Part shown: positions 10,203 through 18,922 of the stretch, piece after piece
How the letters are laid out: each line of letters begins with the position of its first letter
Numbering within the stretch: position 1 is the first letter of the stretch
From: Schleiferiaceae bacterium
GTDB lineage: Bacteria > Bacteroidota > Bacteroidia > Flavobacteriales > Schleiferiaceae
Direction of reading: 5' to 3'
Assembly: GCA_018401735.1 (NCBI GenBank)
Contig: JAGYKI010000010.1
Location: forward strand, 1-64,000
Length of the DNA: 64,000 nucleotides
Notes under the pieces: model-generated
Told to the model about the DNA's origin: nothing
Databases searched by the model: none
Seen by the model: the letters and a program-made list of their open reading frames with translations, nothing else
Made by a program: the position numbers and the translations under genes

Positions 10203-10210
10203 TAATTTTG
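10203..10210 (+). promoter_or_regulatory. Bacteroidota -7 box (TAATTTTG) of the transketolase operon
   Basis: TAATTTTG, a full match to TAnnTTTG, 20 bases before the ATG at 10231. It lies inside the open frame that begins with TTG at 10198 and so argues against that longer start. Confidence 0.55.
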
Positions 10211-10230
10211 CCGCAAATAATTTTAGTCAA

Positions 10231-11079
10231 ATGGCCGATATTGCAGCATTAGAAAAAATTTGCTCTCAAACTCGCAGAGATATTGTAAGAATGGTACACG
10301 CCGTGCAATCTGGCCACCCCGGTGGATCCTTAGGATGCACCGAGTATTTCGTAAGCTTGTTTCACCATATTATGGATCACAATGCCAGTGATTTTGATAT
10401 GGATGGAAAAAATGAAGATTTATTTTTTCTTTCCAATGGCCACATTAGCCCAGTTTACTATAGCGTATTAAGTAGGGCTGGTTATTTCCCCCTGGAAGAA
10501 CTTAATACCTTTCGAAAATTAAATACCCGTTTACAAGGGCATCCTACCACCCATGAGGGTTTACCTGGGGTGCGCATTGCCTCCGGATCATTAGGTCAAG
10601 GGCTCTCGGTAGCCATTGGCGCCGCCTTAAGTAAAAAACAAAATAAGGATCCAAAAACAGTTTTCTCCTTACACGGCGATGGAGAATTACAAGAAGGACA
10701 AATCTGGGAAGCCGCCCTTTACGCTCCGGCTAATAAGGTAGATAACCTTATTATGACGATTGATGCAAATGGGCAGCAAATTGATGGTTCTACCGACGAT
10801 GTTTTAGCTATGGGAAGTTTAGCCGCTAAATTTGAGGCTTTCGGTTGGACCGTCCTTCATATAGAAAATGGTAATGATGTTGCGCAGGTTGTGACCGGCT
10901 TAGAAGAAGCTAAAGCACATACTGGAAAAGGAAAACCAGTTTGCGTTATTATGAAAACGGCCATGGGTGCTGGTGTTGACTTTATGGAAGGCACGCACGA
11001 ATGGCATGGTATCGCTCCGAGTGACGAGCAACTTAGTAATGCCCTTTCTCAATTAGAGGAAACTATGGGCGACTATTAA
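10231..11079 (+). CDS. Transketolase, N-terminal (thiamine diphosphate) subunit
   Basis: 282 residues, N half of a split transketolase of the non-oxidative pentose phosphate pathway. The TPP-binding half is complete: SGHPGGSLG (27-35), GQGLS near 122, the GDG motif in GDGELQEGQIWEA (149-161) and the Asn of TIDANGQQIDG. The C half is encoded at 12462-13415, so the two products should join as one enzyme. I chose the ATG at 10231 (MADIAALEKICSQ) rather than the TTG at 10198, because a promoter -7 box lies between them. It is the first gene of a three-gene operon; the stop is one base before the next start. Confidence 0.95.
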   Translation: MADIAALEKICSQTRRDIVRMVHAVQSGHPGGSLGCTEYFVSLFHHIMDHNASDFDMDGKNEDLFFLSNGHISPVYYSVLSRAGYFPLEELNTFRKLNTRLQGHPTTHEGLPGVRIASGSLGQGLSVAIGAALSKKQNKDPKTVFSLHGDGELQEGQIWEAALYAPANKVDNLIMTIDANGQQIDGSTDDVLAMGSLAAKFEAFGWTVLHIENGNDVAQVVTGLEEAKAHTGKGKPVCVIMKTAMGAGVDFMEGTHEWHGIAPSDEQLSNALSQLEETMGDY

Positions 11080-11080
11080 T

Positions 11081-12460
11081 TTGCGCATCCTAAGCCAAAT
11101 ATTACTAGCAAGCTTACTGAGCTTTTCTTTAAGTGCTCAAAAAGACAAAAAAGAAGACGTGGTTTTAACCCGTATCCTTTTTGTGTTTGATGGTTCCCAA
11201 AGTATGTATGCCCGCTGGGAAAGCGGTCAGAAAATAGATGTGGCCCAAAAGCTAATGAACAATATGCTCGATAGCTTAGCCCAGCTAAATAATGACAATT
11301 TTCAGCTAGCCTTGCGTGTTTACGGCCATCAAAGACCCGTTCCACCGCAAGATTGTAATGATACGCGTCTAGAAGTTCCATTTGCTAAGAATAACATCGG
11401 ACGCATTAAGCGAACCTTGAAGGAAATTCGTCCCAAAGGCACTACCCCTATTGCTCGTTCTTTAGAACGAGCGGCTTACGATTTTGGAGAATGTGAAAAT
11501 TGCCGCAATATCATCATCCTTATTACCGATGGCGTAGAGGCTTGCGATGAAGACCCTTGTGCTGCCTCGCGTTTACTACAGGAACGCGGCATCGCCTTAA
11601 AGCCTTTCGTTATTGGCATTGGCCTGGATGATAACTTTAAGCAAACCTTCGAATGTGTAGGCACCTTTTACGATGCCGCCGATGAAGCAACCTTCGAAAA
11701 AGTATTAGGGATTGTGATTTCGCAAGCCCTGGATAATACTACCGCTCAGGTAAATCTTCTAGATGGCAACGGCTTTCCCACCGAAACCGACGTGGCCATA
11801 AGCTTCTACAATAAAGTAAGTAGAAAAGTGGATCGTCAATTAATTCATACGCTTAATCCTAAAGGATTACCCGATACAATTTACTTAGACCCCTTGGTAA
11901 ACTATCGCATGGTGGTGCATTCTATCCCTGAAAGGGAGAAAGATAACATTAGTATTTCGGCGGGAGCACATAACATTATCGGTTTAGATTTACCGCGTGG
12001 CAGTCTGCGTTTGGTAAATCCACAGCGGGTAAACAACGACGAGTTAGCCGCTTTAATTTATGTGCCCTCTGAAAATCGTCCCATTCATTTGCAGCAGTTT
12101 AATAGCAGTCAGCAATACTTGGAGGGTAAGTATGATTTAGAAATCCTCAGTTTACCCAGAATTTTTCTACCGCAAGTGGAAATAAACGCAGGTGAAACCA
12201 CTACCATAAGCATTCCTCCTCCGGGAGTAGTAAACTTGCAAAGTTCGGCACCTGGTTTCGGAAGCATTTTAAAATACGAGGGCAATGAATTAATTTGGGT
12301 AGCGGACCTCGACCCTAAAAAATCTCGGCAGAGTTATAATTTACAACCTGGTCAGTACCGCGTTGTATTTAGAGTGAAATCATCAAGACAAAGTTTATAT
12401 TCGGTGGTAGAAGAATTTACTATTGCTTCTGGCACCACCACCATTGTTAAATTAAATTAA
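11081..12460 (+). CDS. Secreted von Willebrand factor A domain protein
   Basis: 459 residues beginning with TTG. A Sec signal peptide (ILLASLLSFSLSAQ) is followed by a VWA domain whose metal site is intact: DGSQS with D37, S39 and S41, the threonine loop KGTTPIA (T121/T122) and the ITDG aspartate D150. Five cysteines fall at about 92, 138, 141, 155 and 160, likely forming disulfides in the periplasm. After the VWA domain come about 240 residues of beta-rich, repeat-like sequence with no family I recognise. It sits between the two halves of transketolase with spacings of 1 base on each side, so it is translated from the same message although its product is exported. No lipobox is seen. Its role is unknown; VWA domains usually bind proteins. 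Confidence 0.88.
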   Translation: MRILSQILLASLLSFSLSAQKDKKEDVVLTRILFVFDGSQSMYARWESGQKIDVAQKLMNNMLDSLAQLNNDNFQLALRVYGHQRPVPPQDCNDTRLEVPFAKNNIGRIKRTLKEIRPKGTTPIARSLERAAYDFGECENCRNIIILITDGVEACDEDPCAASRLLQERGIALKPFVIGIGLDDNFKQTFECVGTFYDAADEATFEKVLGIVISQALDNTTAQVNLLDGNGFPTETDVAISFYNKVSRKVDRQLIHTLNPKGLPDTIYLDPLVNYRMVVHSIPEREKDNISISAGAHNIIGLDLPRGSLRLVNPQRVNNDELAALIYVPSENRPIHLQQFNSSQQYLEGKYDLEILSLPRIFLPQVEINAGETTTISIPPPGVVNLQSSAPGFGSILKYEGNELIWVADLDPKKSRQSYNLQPGQYRVVFRVKSSRQSLYSVVEEFTIASGTTTIVKLN

Positions 12461-12461
12461 T

Positions 12462-13415
12462 ATGAAGAAGTACATCGATACAGGCGCGAAAGACACTCGC
12501 TCTGGTTTTGGAGCAGGCTTAGCAGAATTAGGCGAAACAAACGAAGCCGTCGTTGCCTTATGTGCCGACCTTACAGGGTCACTAAAAATGGATGCTTTTA
12601 AAAAGGCACATCCCGATCGCTTCTATCAAGTTGGGATTGCGGAAGCAAACATGATGGGAATTGCCGCAGGATTAACCATTGGAGGGAAAATTCCTTTTAC
12701 GGGAACATTTGCTAACTTCTCCACGGGCCGTGTTTACGATCAAATTAGACAATCGATCGCCTATTCGGGTAAAAATGTTAAAATTTGCGCTAGCCACGCC
12801 GGACTTACCTTAGGGGAAGATGGCGCTACGCATCAAATTCTAGAAGACCTCGGTTTGATGAAAATGCTACCTGGTATGACCGTAATTAATACTTGCGATT
12901 ACAATCAAACGAAAGCAGCAACTATTGCCATTGCCGAGTTTGAGGGGCCAGTTTACCTGCGCTTTGGTCGTCCTAAAGTTCCCAACTTTACTGCAGCTGA
13001 TCAAAAATTTGAAATTGGTAAAGCGGTAATGCTGCAAGAAGGTAGCGATGTTACCATTGCAGCGACTGGTCATCTTGTTTGGAAAGCCTTGGAAGCGGCC
13101 GAGCATTTAGCGGCCATGGGTATTAGTGCTGAAGTACTAAATTACCATACTATTAAACCTCTCGATGAAAAGGCATTACTAAAATCTTTGGCAAAAACGG
13201 GTGCTTTGGTATCAGCCGAAGAACATCAAATTGCTGGAGGCTTAGGCGAAAGTTTAGCAGGAGTGTTAAGCAGAAACTTTCCCGCACCACAAGAATTTGT
13301 GGCCGTAAATGATAGTTTTGGAGAAAGCGGTACCCCAGATCAGTTACTAGAAAAATACGGTCTTAGTACCGATAAAATTGTTGAAGCAGCTCAAAAAGCG
13401 GTGGCTAGAAAGTAA
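12462..13415 (+). CDS. Transketolase, C-terminal (pyrimidine-binding) subunit
   Basis: 317 residues, second half of the split transketolase, carrying the pyrimidine-binding and C-terminal domains. The catalytic glutamate that activates thiamine diphosphate is E61 in QVGIAEANMMGIAAGL. SHAGLTLGEDGATHQ follows in the substrate channel, and HQIAGGLGES lies in the C-terminal domain. It starts one base after the stop of the VWA gene and is followed by a clear terminator hairpin (13445-13474). With the product of 10231-11079 it should form one heterotetrameric enzyme. Confidence 0.95.
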   Translation: MKKYIDTGAKDTRSGFGAGLAELGETNEAVVALCADLTGSLKMDAFKKAHPDRFYQVGIAEANMMGIAAGLTIGGKIPFTGTFANFSTGRVYDQIRQSIAYSGKNVKICASHAGLTLGEDGATHQILEDLGLMKMLPGMTVINTCDYNQTKAATIAIAEFEGPVYLRFGRPKVPNFTAADQKFEIGKAVMLQEGSDVTIAATGHLVWKALEAAEHLAAMGISAEVLNYHTIKPLDEKALLKSLAKTGALVSAEEHQIAGGLGESLAGVLSRNFPAPQEFVAVNDSFGESGTPDQLLEKYGLSTDKIVEAAQKAVARK

Positions 13416-13444
13416 CTCAACGATTAAATACTACTTATAACCGA

Positions 13445-13480
13445 AATAGGTCGCATTTAACATTGCGACCTATTATTTTT
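13445..13480 (+). terminator. Rho-independent terminator after the transketolase operon
   Basis: Perfect 11-base stem (AATAGGTCGCA with TGCGACCTATT), 8-base loop, then ATTTTT. Confidence 0.85.
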
Positions 13481-13501
13481 AACGGCATATAATTTAAGCT
13501 C

Positions 13502-14833
13502 ATGTTGAAGACCTTCTTTTCAATGTCTTTTTTGCTATTTCTTTCCCTCACTTTAAGTGGGCAAAAAGACACTACTAATAGACCAGTAGAAATTTTAGAG
13601 ATTTCCTCAGACGCAGATTCCGCCTTCGCCCAAGCGCGCGAGCTTGCCTATAGCAAAGAATATGATGCCTCTCGTAAGATTCTAGATTTACTAATCTATC
13701 AAAGTCCCACCAACTATTACCAATACAAGCTATTTAAAGCCCGCACCTTAGTGTGGGATGGAAAATATGCGCCCGCTCGAAGTATTATCGAAGAACTTAT
13801 TTTAGAAGATACAACCGTCATTGACATCTACCAAATTCGATTAAATAATGAGCGCTATGACAAGGATTACCCACTTGCCATTCGCTATGCAAATGATGGT
13901 ATTAAACGCTTTCCAAAAGACAATGAGTTTTTCCACGTTGGTAAAGTGCAATCGCTGGTTGCCGAAAACCGCTACCATGAAGGCCTTGACGCTGCCACCC
14001 TTGCGCTAGACAGCTTTCCCGAAAACAATGAACTTAAACAACTAAAGACCTTTCTTTTAAATCAACTAATTGTTGATGGTTTAGCGGTGGGCGTTTCGAT
14101 GGATTATTTTTCTAAAATCTATAAGCCTTGGCTATTTGGCTTTTTACAATACGGACGACAAACTAAAATCGGTGCTATCATCGGCCGCGTAAATGTGGCC
14201 GATAGACAACGCAGTGCTGCGGTAGGTATTGCAGAACCAGGCGCCTTTTCTTCCTTAGGAGTGCAAGGGGAAATTGATATTTTCCCGCGCCTTAGTAAGA
14301 ATTCCTACATGTACCTGAATGTAGGGTATTCTCCTTCAGCTATTTTTCCGAGCTTTCGCTTTGGAGCCGAATATTATAGCATGATTGGCAAAACAGAAAT
14401 GGAAGGATCTTTAGGGATACGCTATCTCGACTTCTTAACCAATATTGTTACCATGTATACCGGTTCACTGGGCTATTATTGGGATTCCGAATATATAAAC
14501 TTTCGCCCCTTCTTTATTAATGATGCCTACGGTTGGGGAAGTACCTACAACTTTTTATACCGCCAATTTTTTAGCGGGAAAGGCGATTTCATTCAAGTAA
14601 CCTTTGGTGGTGGTGTTGTGCCCGATGAGCGAGTCTTTTTGCTAAATAATGGCTTGGTCGAGCAAAATTATCGCCTCGATAATCAGTATGTAGGTATTGG
14701 CTACCAAAAATTGGTCAATCAAAAATTCTACTCACGCCTAGATCTTACCATTACCCGGCAAGAAAATTTTAGCCAGCAAAACGATTACCTTTACATCTTC
14801 TCTATCGGAATGATTTTAGGCTATAGACTATAA
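13502..14833 (+). CDS. YaiO-family outer membrane beta-barrel protein with TPR N-terminus
   Basis: 443 residues. The signal peptide (SFLLFLSLTLSGQ) is followed by about 170 residues of TPR-like helices (AFAQARELAYSKEYDASRK..., ARTLVWDGKYAPARSII, AIRYANDGIKRFPKDNE). The rest (about 210-443) is alternating beta strands rich in Tyr and Gly with a final strand FSIGMILGYRL, as in the YaiO outer membrane domain family. It should sit in the outer membrane with the TPR part in the periplasm. Function is unknown; YaiO-like proteins are often next to surface-polysaccharide genes, which is not the case here. It is separated from the transketolase operon by a terminator. Confidence 0.82.
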   Translation: MLKTFFSMSFLLFLSLTLSGQKDTTNRPVEILEISSDADSAFAQARELAYSKEYDASRKILDLLIYQSPTNYYQYKLFKARTLVWDGKYAPARSIIEELILEDTTVIDIYQIRLNNERYDKDYPLAIRYANDGIKRFPKDNEFFHVGKVQSLVAENRYHEGLDAATLALDSFPENNELKQLKTFLLNQLIVDGLAVGVSMDYFSKIYKPWLFGFLQYGRQTKIGAIIGRVNVADRQRSAAVGIAEPGAFSSLGVQGEIDIFPRLSKNSYMYLNVGYSPSAIFPSFRFGAEYYSMIGKTEMEGSLGIRYLDFLTNIVTMYTGSLGYYWDSEYINFRPFFINDAYGWGSTYNFLYRQFFSGKGDFIQVTFGGGVVPDERVFLLNNGLVEQNYRLDNQYVGIGYQKLVNQKFYSRLDLTITRQENFSQQNDYLYIFSIGMILGYRL

Positions 14834-15289
14834 TAGGCCTCATTTTCAATTAAAGTCCGCTGGCATGCCCTTCATTTTTATAGATGCGCAGGCAAAGCTT
14901 ATTTATCTTTTTGAAAACCCTTGACCAAAATCCGAGGTGAAATTCGATCAATTCTTTAAGTAGGAGATTTACGGAAACATTCGCATTAGAATTGCAGCTA
15001 TTTATCCTCTCGGTTCGCATCGGTACTGAAGATCTGGCCGATGGTTCTCTGCTAGTTCCTAAAATAAACACATTTAATAGATTACACTTAAAAAGTGACG
15101 AGCCTTACTAGCCGATTGATGTCCAAACGTGAGTCCTAGTAATGCGGCAGCCGTGTTTAGTGCTTTCTTGCCTTTTATTTTTTCTAAACTTCAAGGTAAG
15201 AACTGAAAGAAGTAAACTCAGTCATTCTTTTAAAAGAAAAACTTAGACCCAAAAAAAGTCAAGCCTTCATTAATAGGGCGATTTCAATT
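14834..15289. other. Gene-poor spacer, no supported gene
   Basis: The left half of an 870-base spacer between the convergent YaiO gene and the lipoprotein array. I see no gene here; a 73-codon minus-strand frame (14850-15071) has no signal peptide, family resemblance or neighbour support. Short stretches (for example AAACGTGAGTC near 15130) resemble the ends of the TIR element, so old repeat debris is likely. Confidence 0.5.
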
Positions 15290-15450
15290 GAAGGGTCCTT
15301 TTGAAAATCCCAGCTTAGGTCAGATATTCTTGATAGCATTCGTATTCATATCTGCGAAAGCTATACATAAGAAGGGTCCTTTTGAAAACCCAGCTTAGGT
15401 CAGATACCCTTTATAGCATTCGTATTCACATCTGCGAAAGCTATACACAA
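15290..15450 (+). repeat. Two tandem direct repeats of about 80 bases
   Basis: Copy 1 is 15290-15370 and copy 2 is 15371-15450. Both run from GAAGGGTCCTTTTGAAAA to CTGCGAAAGCTATACA with about eight differences, including a one-base deletion in the run after GAAAA. They abut without a spacer. The segment TCAGATACCCTT...ATTCA is weakly similar to the left end of the TIR element (TCAGACCCCTT...ATTCA), so the unit may come from that element (inference). Confidence 0.9.
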
Positions 15451-15484
15451 GCGAAAAAGCTTACGACGAGCTGGCACGGCTAAA

Positions 15485-15622
15485 AGCCTGAATACGATGT
15501 GATATCAGGTCACAGATCTTTTATAAATAGTGGATTTCAAGCCAAAACGCTAAAGCCATACCGGACTAAGAATACCGAATTGCAGGAAGATTTTATCGCC
15601 TATGACTTATCCCCTATAAAGC
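15485..15622 (+). repeat. Diverged copy of the 190-base TIR element
   Basis: CTGAATACGATGTGATATCAGG, then CAGATC and TAAATAGTGGATTTCAAGCC (to 15543), follow the left half of the element at 57651-57714 almost base by base. GATTTTATCGCCTATGACTTAT (15590-15611) follows its right end. The central hairpin part is shortened. It is followed within 14 bases by a terminator (15636-15664), as in the intact copies. Confidence 0.6.
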
Positions 15623-15635
15623 TAAAAGCAGAAAA

Positions 15636-15664
15636 AAAACTCGGAAGATGAGGCTCCGAGTTTT
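15636..15664. terminator. Bidirectional terminator hairpin
   Basis: Stem AAAACTCGGA / TCCGAGTTTT with a 9-base loop. It is flanked by A and T runs, so it can stop the lipoprotein gene at 15705 (minus strand) and any readthrough from the plus strand. Confidence 0.8.
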
Positions 15665-15704
15665 AGAATTATAGAAATAAATAGGGTTTAAAGCCTTTCT
15701 TTGA

Positions 15705-17096
15705 TTACGATTTACGTACGAAATAAACACCACCACCACGTGCACTGCTGCCACTAGCATCGGTTCCACCCACCGCAAGGGCTAAGTGATTGGAAGAATA
15801 TACTGATACATCTTTTACGTTAAAGCCACTGATGGAAGCATTAGTTGGAGGAACGAAAAGTCCTATTAAATCGTAAGCATTAATTAGTATACCACCATCA
15901 TAACCGTTGCCAGCTATAACTTTCAAACCTTGCTCACCGGCTGCAGCATAAATCACCCTTGAAGTGGGATCATGCGTAAGCGCTAAGCAGTAGTTTACAC
16001 CGTTGTTGATCTTCTTATGATTTTTAGAGTAAATTCCAGCCTGTCCTAAGGCCAATAAATATTCTGTACTTGCAACAGTATTTCCTGCATAAGTGTAAGG
16101 AACATAAGCCATACCCCCTCTTTCTAATTCAAGGGAGTTAATCCCAGCACCATTGTAATAGTCGATGGTAAAAGACATAGAGTTAGAAACAGTTTGGGAA
16201 GTATTCATGTCCGTTCTTACTTGCACCTTATCCGATCCTGTTCTATCCAACACTGCAAAATCAACACTGGAATTAGTAGCAGTAAAAGGGTTTTCTTTGA
16301 TGAAAATCCCATCCGTAATAGTCATTGCTTCCGAAACATTACTGAGATTATAATCAGTTACATAAATACCACTTTGGGCATCTCTAGTGTTTATCCCTGT
16401 TCCGTTGCCGGTTACCACATAATATTTACCAGCTGAGGAAATAATTCCATTAGCACCATAACCAGGAACAGGAAGTTCTTTGTAGCTGCTTGCAGGTAGA
16501 AACTCGTCATTAATATAATCGTATAGAACCTTACCTACTACAGCTCCTCGATGACCATTTAAAAGATATCCTGAAGTTGATGGTGATCTTTGACCCACTG
16601 CAAAAATTTCATAATTACCAGTCAAGCTATTACGATTTACCACCGCTTCATGCCAGTCTGTATCAACAAAATCAATACGACCAGTATACTGGTAACTACC
16701 ATTACTGCCATTTAGCTTGTAGGCTGAAATAGCACCACCGTATTTAGCGCCTTCTAAGTGCCAGGTTACGAAAACCAATTCGCCATCAGCAGTTACCGAA
16801 GTAGCTTGCGCCAGACTCGAAGTTCCCGTAGCTAGACCACCGTTTAATTCCTCCGTGTAGTCAAGAAAATGAGGCGCTTCCGCAAAGTTTTTATACGTGA
16901 AATTTAAAGTAGAGCCAGCTTTAGAGTTAATGGTGAAGTTATCCGAAAGTGGAATTAACTCCCCTCGCACTTGCGAACCCGTTTTTAACTGGATTCTATT
17001 ATCCACTCCTACTTCTTCACTATCCATGTAAGACAAGTCGCGGTTACAGCTAAGTAACATACTACCCGCAATTAACATTAAAACTATCTTTTTCAT
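15705..17096 (-). CDS. Paralogous lipoprotein family, member A
   Basis: 463 residues, predicted lipoprotein of unknown function. Signal peptide MKKIVLMLIAGSMLLS with lipobox cysteine in LLSCNRD, then a linker and a beta-rich, propeller-like body. Shared motifs of the local family are visible: FVTWHLEG...GGAISAYK, VGQR...TSGYLLNGHRGAVV, DYINDEF, ELPVPGYGANGI, YYVVTGNGTG, DVSVYSSNHLALAVGG and a final GVYFVRK. The frame is open to 17117, but the ATG at 17096 gives the proper signal peptide. It is the leftmost of five related genes on the minus strand (15705-23802). It is the most diverged in wording of the four readable members. A terminator follows at 15636-15664. Confidence 0.85.
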   Translation of the reverse strand: MKKIVLMLIAGSMLLSCNRDLSYMDSEEVGVDNRIQLKTGSQVRGELIPLSDNFTINSKAGSTLNFTYKNFAEAPHFLDYTEELNGGLATGTSSLAQATSVTADGELVFVTWHLEGAKYGGAISAYKLNGSNGSYQYTGRIDFVDTDWHEAVVNRNSLTGNYEIFAVGQRSPSTSGYLLNGHRGAVVGKVLYDYINDEFLPASSYKELPVPGYGANGIISSAGKYYVVTGNGTGINTRDAQSGIYVTDYNLSNVSEAMTITDGIFIKENPFTATNSSVDFAVLDRTGSDKVQVRTDMNTSQTVSNSMSFTIDYYNGAGINSLELERGGMAYVPYTYAGNTVASTEYLLALGQAGIYSKNHKKINNGVNYCLALTHDPTSRVIYAAAGEQGLKVIAGNGYDGGILINAYDLIGLFVPPTNASISGFNVKDVSVYSSNHLALAVGGTDASGSSARGGGVYFVRKS

Positions 17097-17246
17097 AATC
17101 GTAGAATTTGGGATCAATGAGTACTATCACTCTTTGACACTACGAAGATGGCGTGAAATTAACCGCCCATATCAAAGTTTTAGATGAGAGGTCTCTTATC
17201 ATCGAGGCATAGTTAAGCGGTTTATTTTTGTCGATAAACGACAGGG

Positions 17247-17272
17247 CAAAAAAAAAGGGCCCCGAAGGGCCC
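17247..17272 (-). terminator. Terminator after lipoprotein member B
   Basis: GGGCCC CGAA GGGCCC (17257-17272): perfect 6-base stem with a four-base loop, next to a run of ten A (17247-17256) that becomes the U-tract on the minus strand. Confidence 0.85.
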
Positions 17273-17291
17273 AATGTATAATTAGGAGATT

Positions 17292-18687
17292 TTAATCTCT
17301 ATTTTTCTGTAGGAAGTATACTCCAGCATCGCCTGTGGCTAAAGCTATGTTTCTCGATCTATACAATGAAATCTCCTTAATGTAGAAAGTGTTGGGTAAG
17401 TTAGGGTTTCCACTAGCTGAAGTTGGAGGTACAAAGTTGCCAATTACATCATAAAGATTAGTAGTTGGATTGTTTACCACGTATTGACCCATAGCCAATA
17501 CTTTCACACCATCGGCACCATCGGCATAATAAAGTAAGCCTGAACCTGCATCGAACTCGGTTGATAAACAAGGACCGAAATTAGCCACGCTACTAAAGTT
17601 TGAGTTTTGGCTTGGGCCCGCTTCGAATATTCCATCGATACCTGCAGCTATGATAAGAGAATCTGTTTTGCTTGCACCTGCCCCAATACCTTGAGCCCAG
17701 GTTAAGTCGCCTCTTTCGCCATCGTTAGTGCCCATGGTAATACCATTACTAGTGCTATAAGGTTGTAAAGCGGTGAAATTGGTTTGATCGGTGGTATAGT
17801 CGTAATTAATCGCTATTGATTTGATACGATATTCAGAACCACTTCGATCCAAAGTAAATACTTCTGCATAAGAATTGGCACCCGGATTAACACTTTGGGT
17901 TAAAGGGTTCACAATTAAAGCGATACCATCATCAATGCTTAATAAATCACCTTTCTCAACGGCAGACATGTTACGGTCAATTTGGTATAAGCCACCATCT
18001 GCGTTGCCTATTCCGTTCCCTGTAATAATATAATAATGAGCTGCCGCTGCTACAATATCATTAGCCGCTACACCTGGTAAGGGTAATTCTTTAGCGGAAG
18101 GTTCCCAAAACTCATCGTTAATATAATCGTAATCAATGCGAGTTACCACCGCACCTGCATGATCGGCCAAAAGGTAATTAGAAGAGGACTGATCTCTTTG
18201 TCCTACCATAAATACTTCGTAATAACCAGTAGAGCTATTCTCACTAGCTGATACTTCATAATAACTAGCATCAGGAAAGTCTACTCTATCCATAAAGGTA
18301 TAACGACCGATACCGCTCTGCTTATAAGCGCAAATAGCACCACCAAAGTCAGATTGAGTAGTATGCCAAGTTACAAAAACCACATCATTCATTGAAAATA
18401 TTGCTGATGCAGAAAGAGTCTCTGTACCACCCATAGTTGGGAAGGTTACCGGTTCTGCATAAGCGCGATAGGTATACGACAATGGTGCCGAACCCGTCTT
18501 GTTATTTATTAAGAAAGTATCATTCATATTTATCAACTGACCACTAAGGTCACCGATATTATAATGATTCATGATAACACCATTAGGCTCTACCGGTGGA
18601 CTAAGCGGGCCTACTGGCGTTTCTCTAGTGCAAGATTGACTAACTAAAGTGAGAAGCGCAAAGATGAAATAGTTTCGTTCGTAACAT
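17292..18687 (-). CDS. Paralogous lipoprotein family, member B, frameshifted near the start
   Basis: The readable body (to MNHYN at 18572, 426 residues) matches its neighbours: FVTWHTTQSDFGGAICAYK, DRVDFPDASYYEV, VGQRDQSSSNYLLADHAGAVV, DYDYINDEFWE, LPLPGVAANDIV and a final GVYFLQKN. Reading the same frame upstream of 18572 gives YFIFALLTLVSQSCTRETP, a lipoprotein signal peptide with lipobox cysteine, but no start codon in that frame. The only suitable ATG (18687) is in another frame and is separated from the signal peptide by a one-base shift within about ten codons. So the gene either lost its start by a single indel or the assembly has one base too many. A terminator follows at 17257-17272. 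Function unknown. Confidence 0.75.
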
Positions 18688-18871
18688 ATTAGAGGTAATA
18701 AGATTTAATTAAATTATTTCCAATCCTAGACATGGGTAGGTAAAAATTTACCGAAAGACTTCTTTGGCTTGGATATACCGGGTAATATTATAACTAAAAA
18801 TTAGTCCCTTAGTCCTAATTTCTCGTTGAATGGTAATATCCTTCGATTAAGTGCAATTATTGAATCTGAGA

Positions 18872-18900
18872 AATAAAAAAAGACTCCCCAAGGGGGAGCC
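18872..18900 (-). terminator. Terminator of the decayed lipoprotein copy
   Basis: Stem GACTCCCC / GGGGAGCC (18882-18900) with one mismatch and loop AAG, next to a run of A (18874-18881) that forms the minus-strand U-tract. Its sequence is nearly the same as the terminator of member C (20605-20621), which fits descent by duplication. Confidence 0.8.
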
Positions 18901-18922
18901 TTTTATACTGTCTAAAACAAGG

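Noticed and set aside
10198..10230. Longer transketolase N-subunit from TTG
   Set aside because: The added residues include a full promoter -7 box, and the conserved sequence begins after the ATG at 10231.
14850..15071. 73-codon minus-strand frame in the gene-poor spacer
   Set aside because: No signal peptide, no family resemblance, no ribosome site or neighbour support; likely chance or repeat debris.
15290..15450. CRISPR-like or repeat-array signal
   Set aside because: The two 80-base units abut with no spacer, differ from each other, and no cas-like gene is near.
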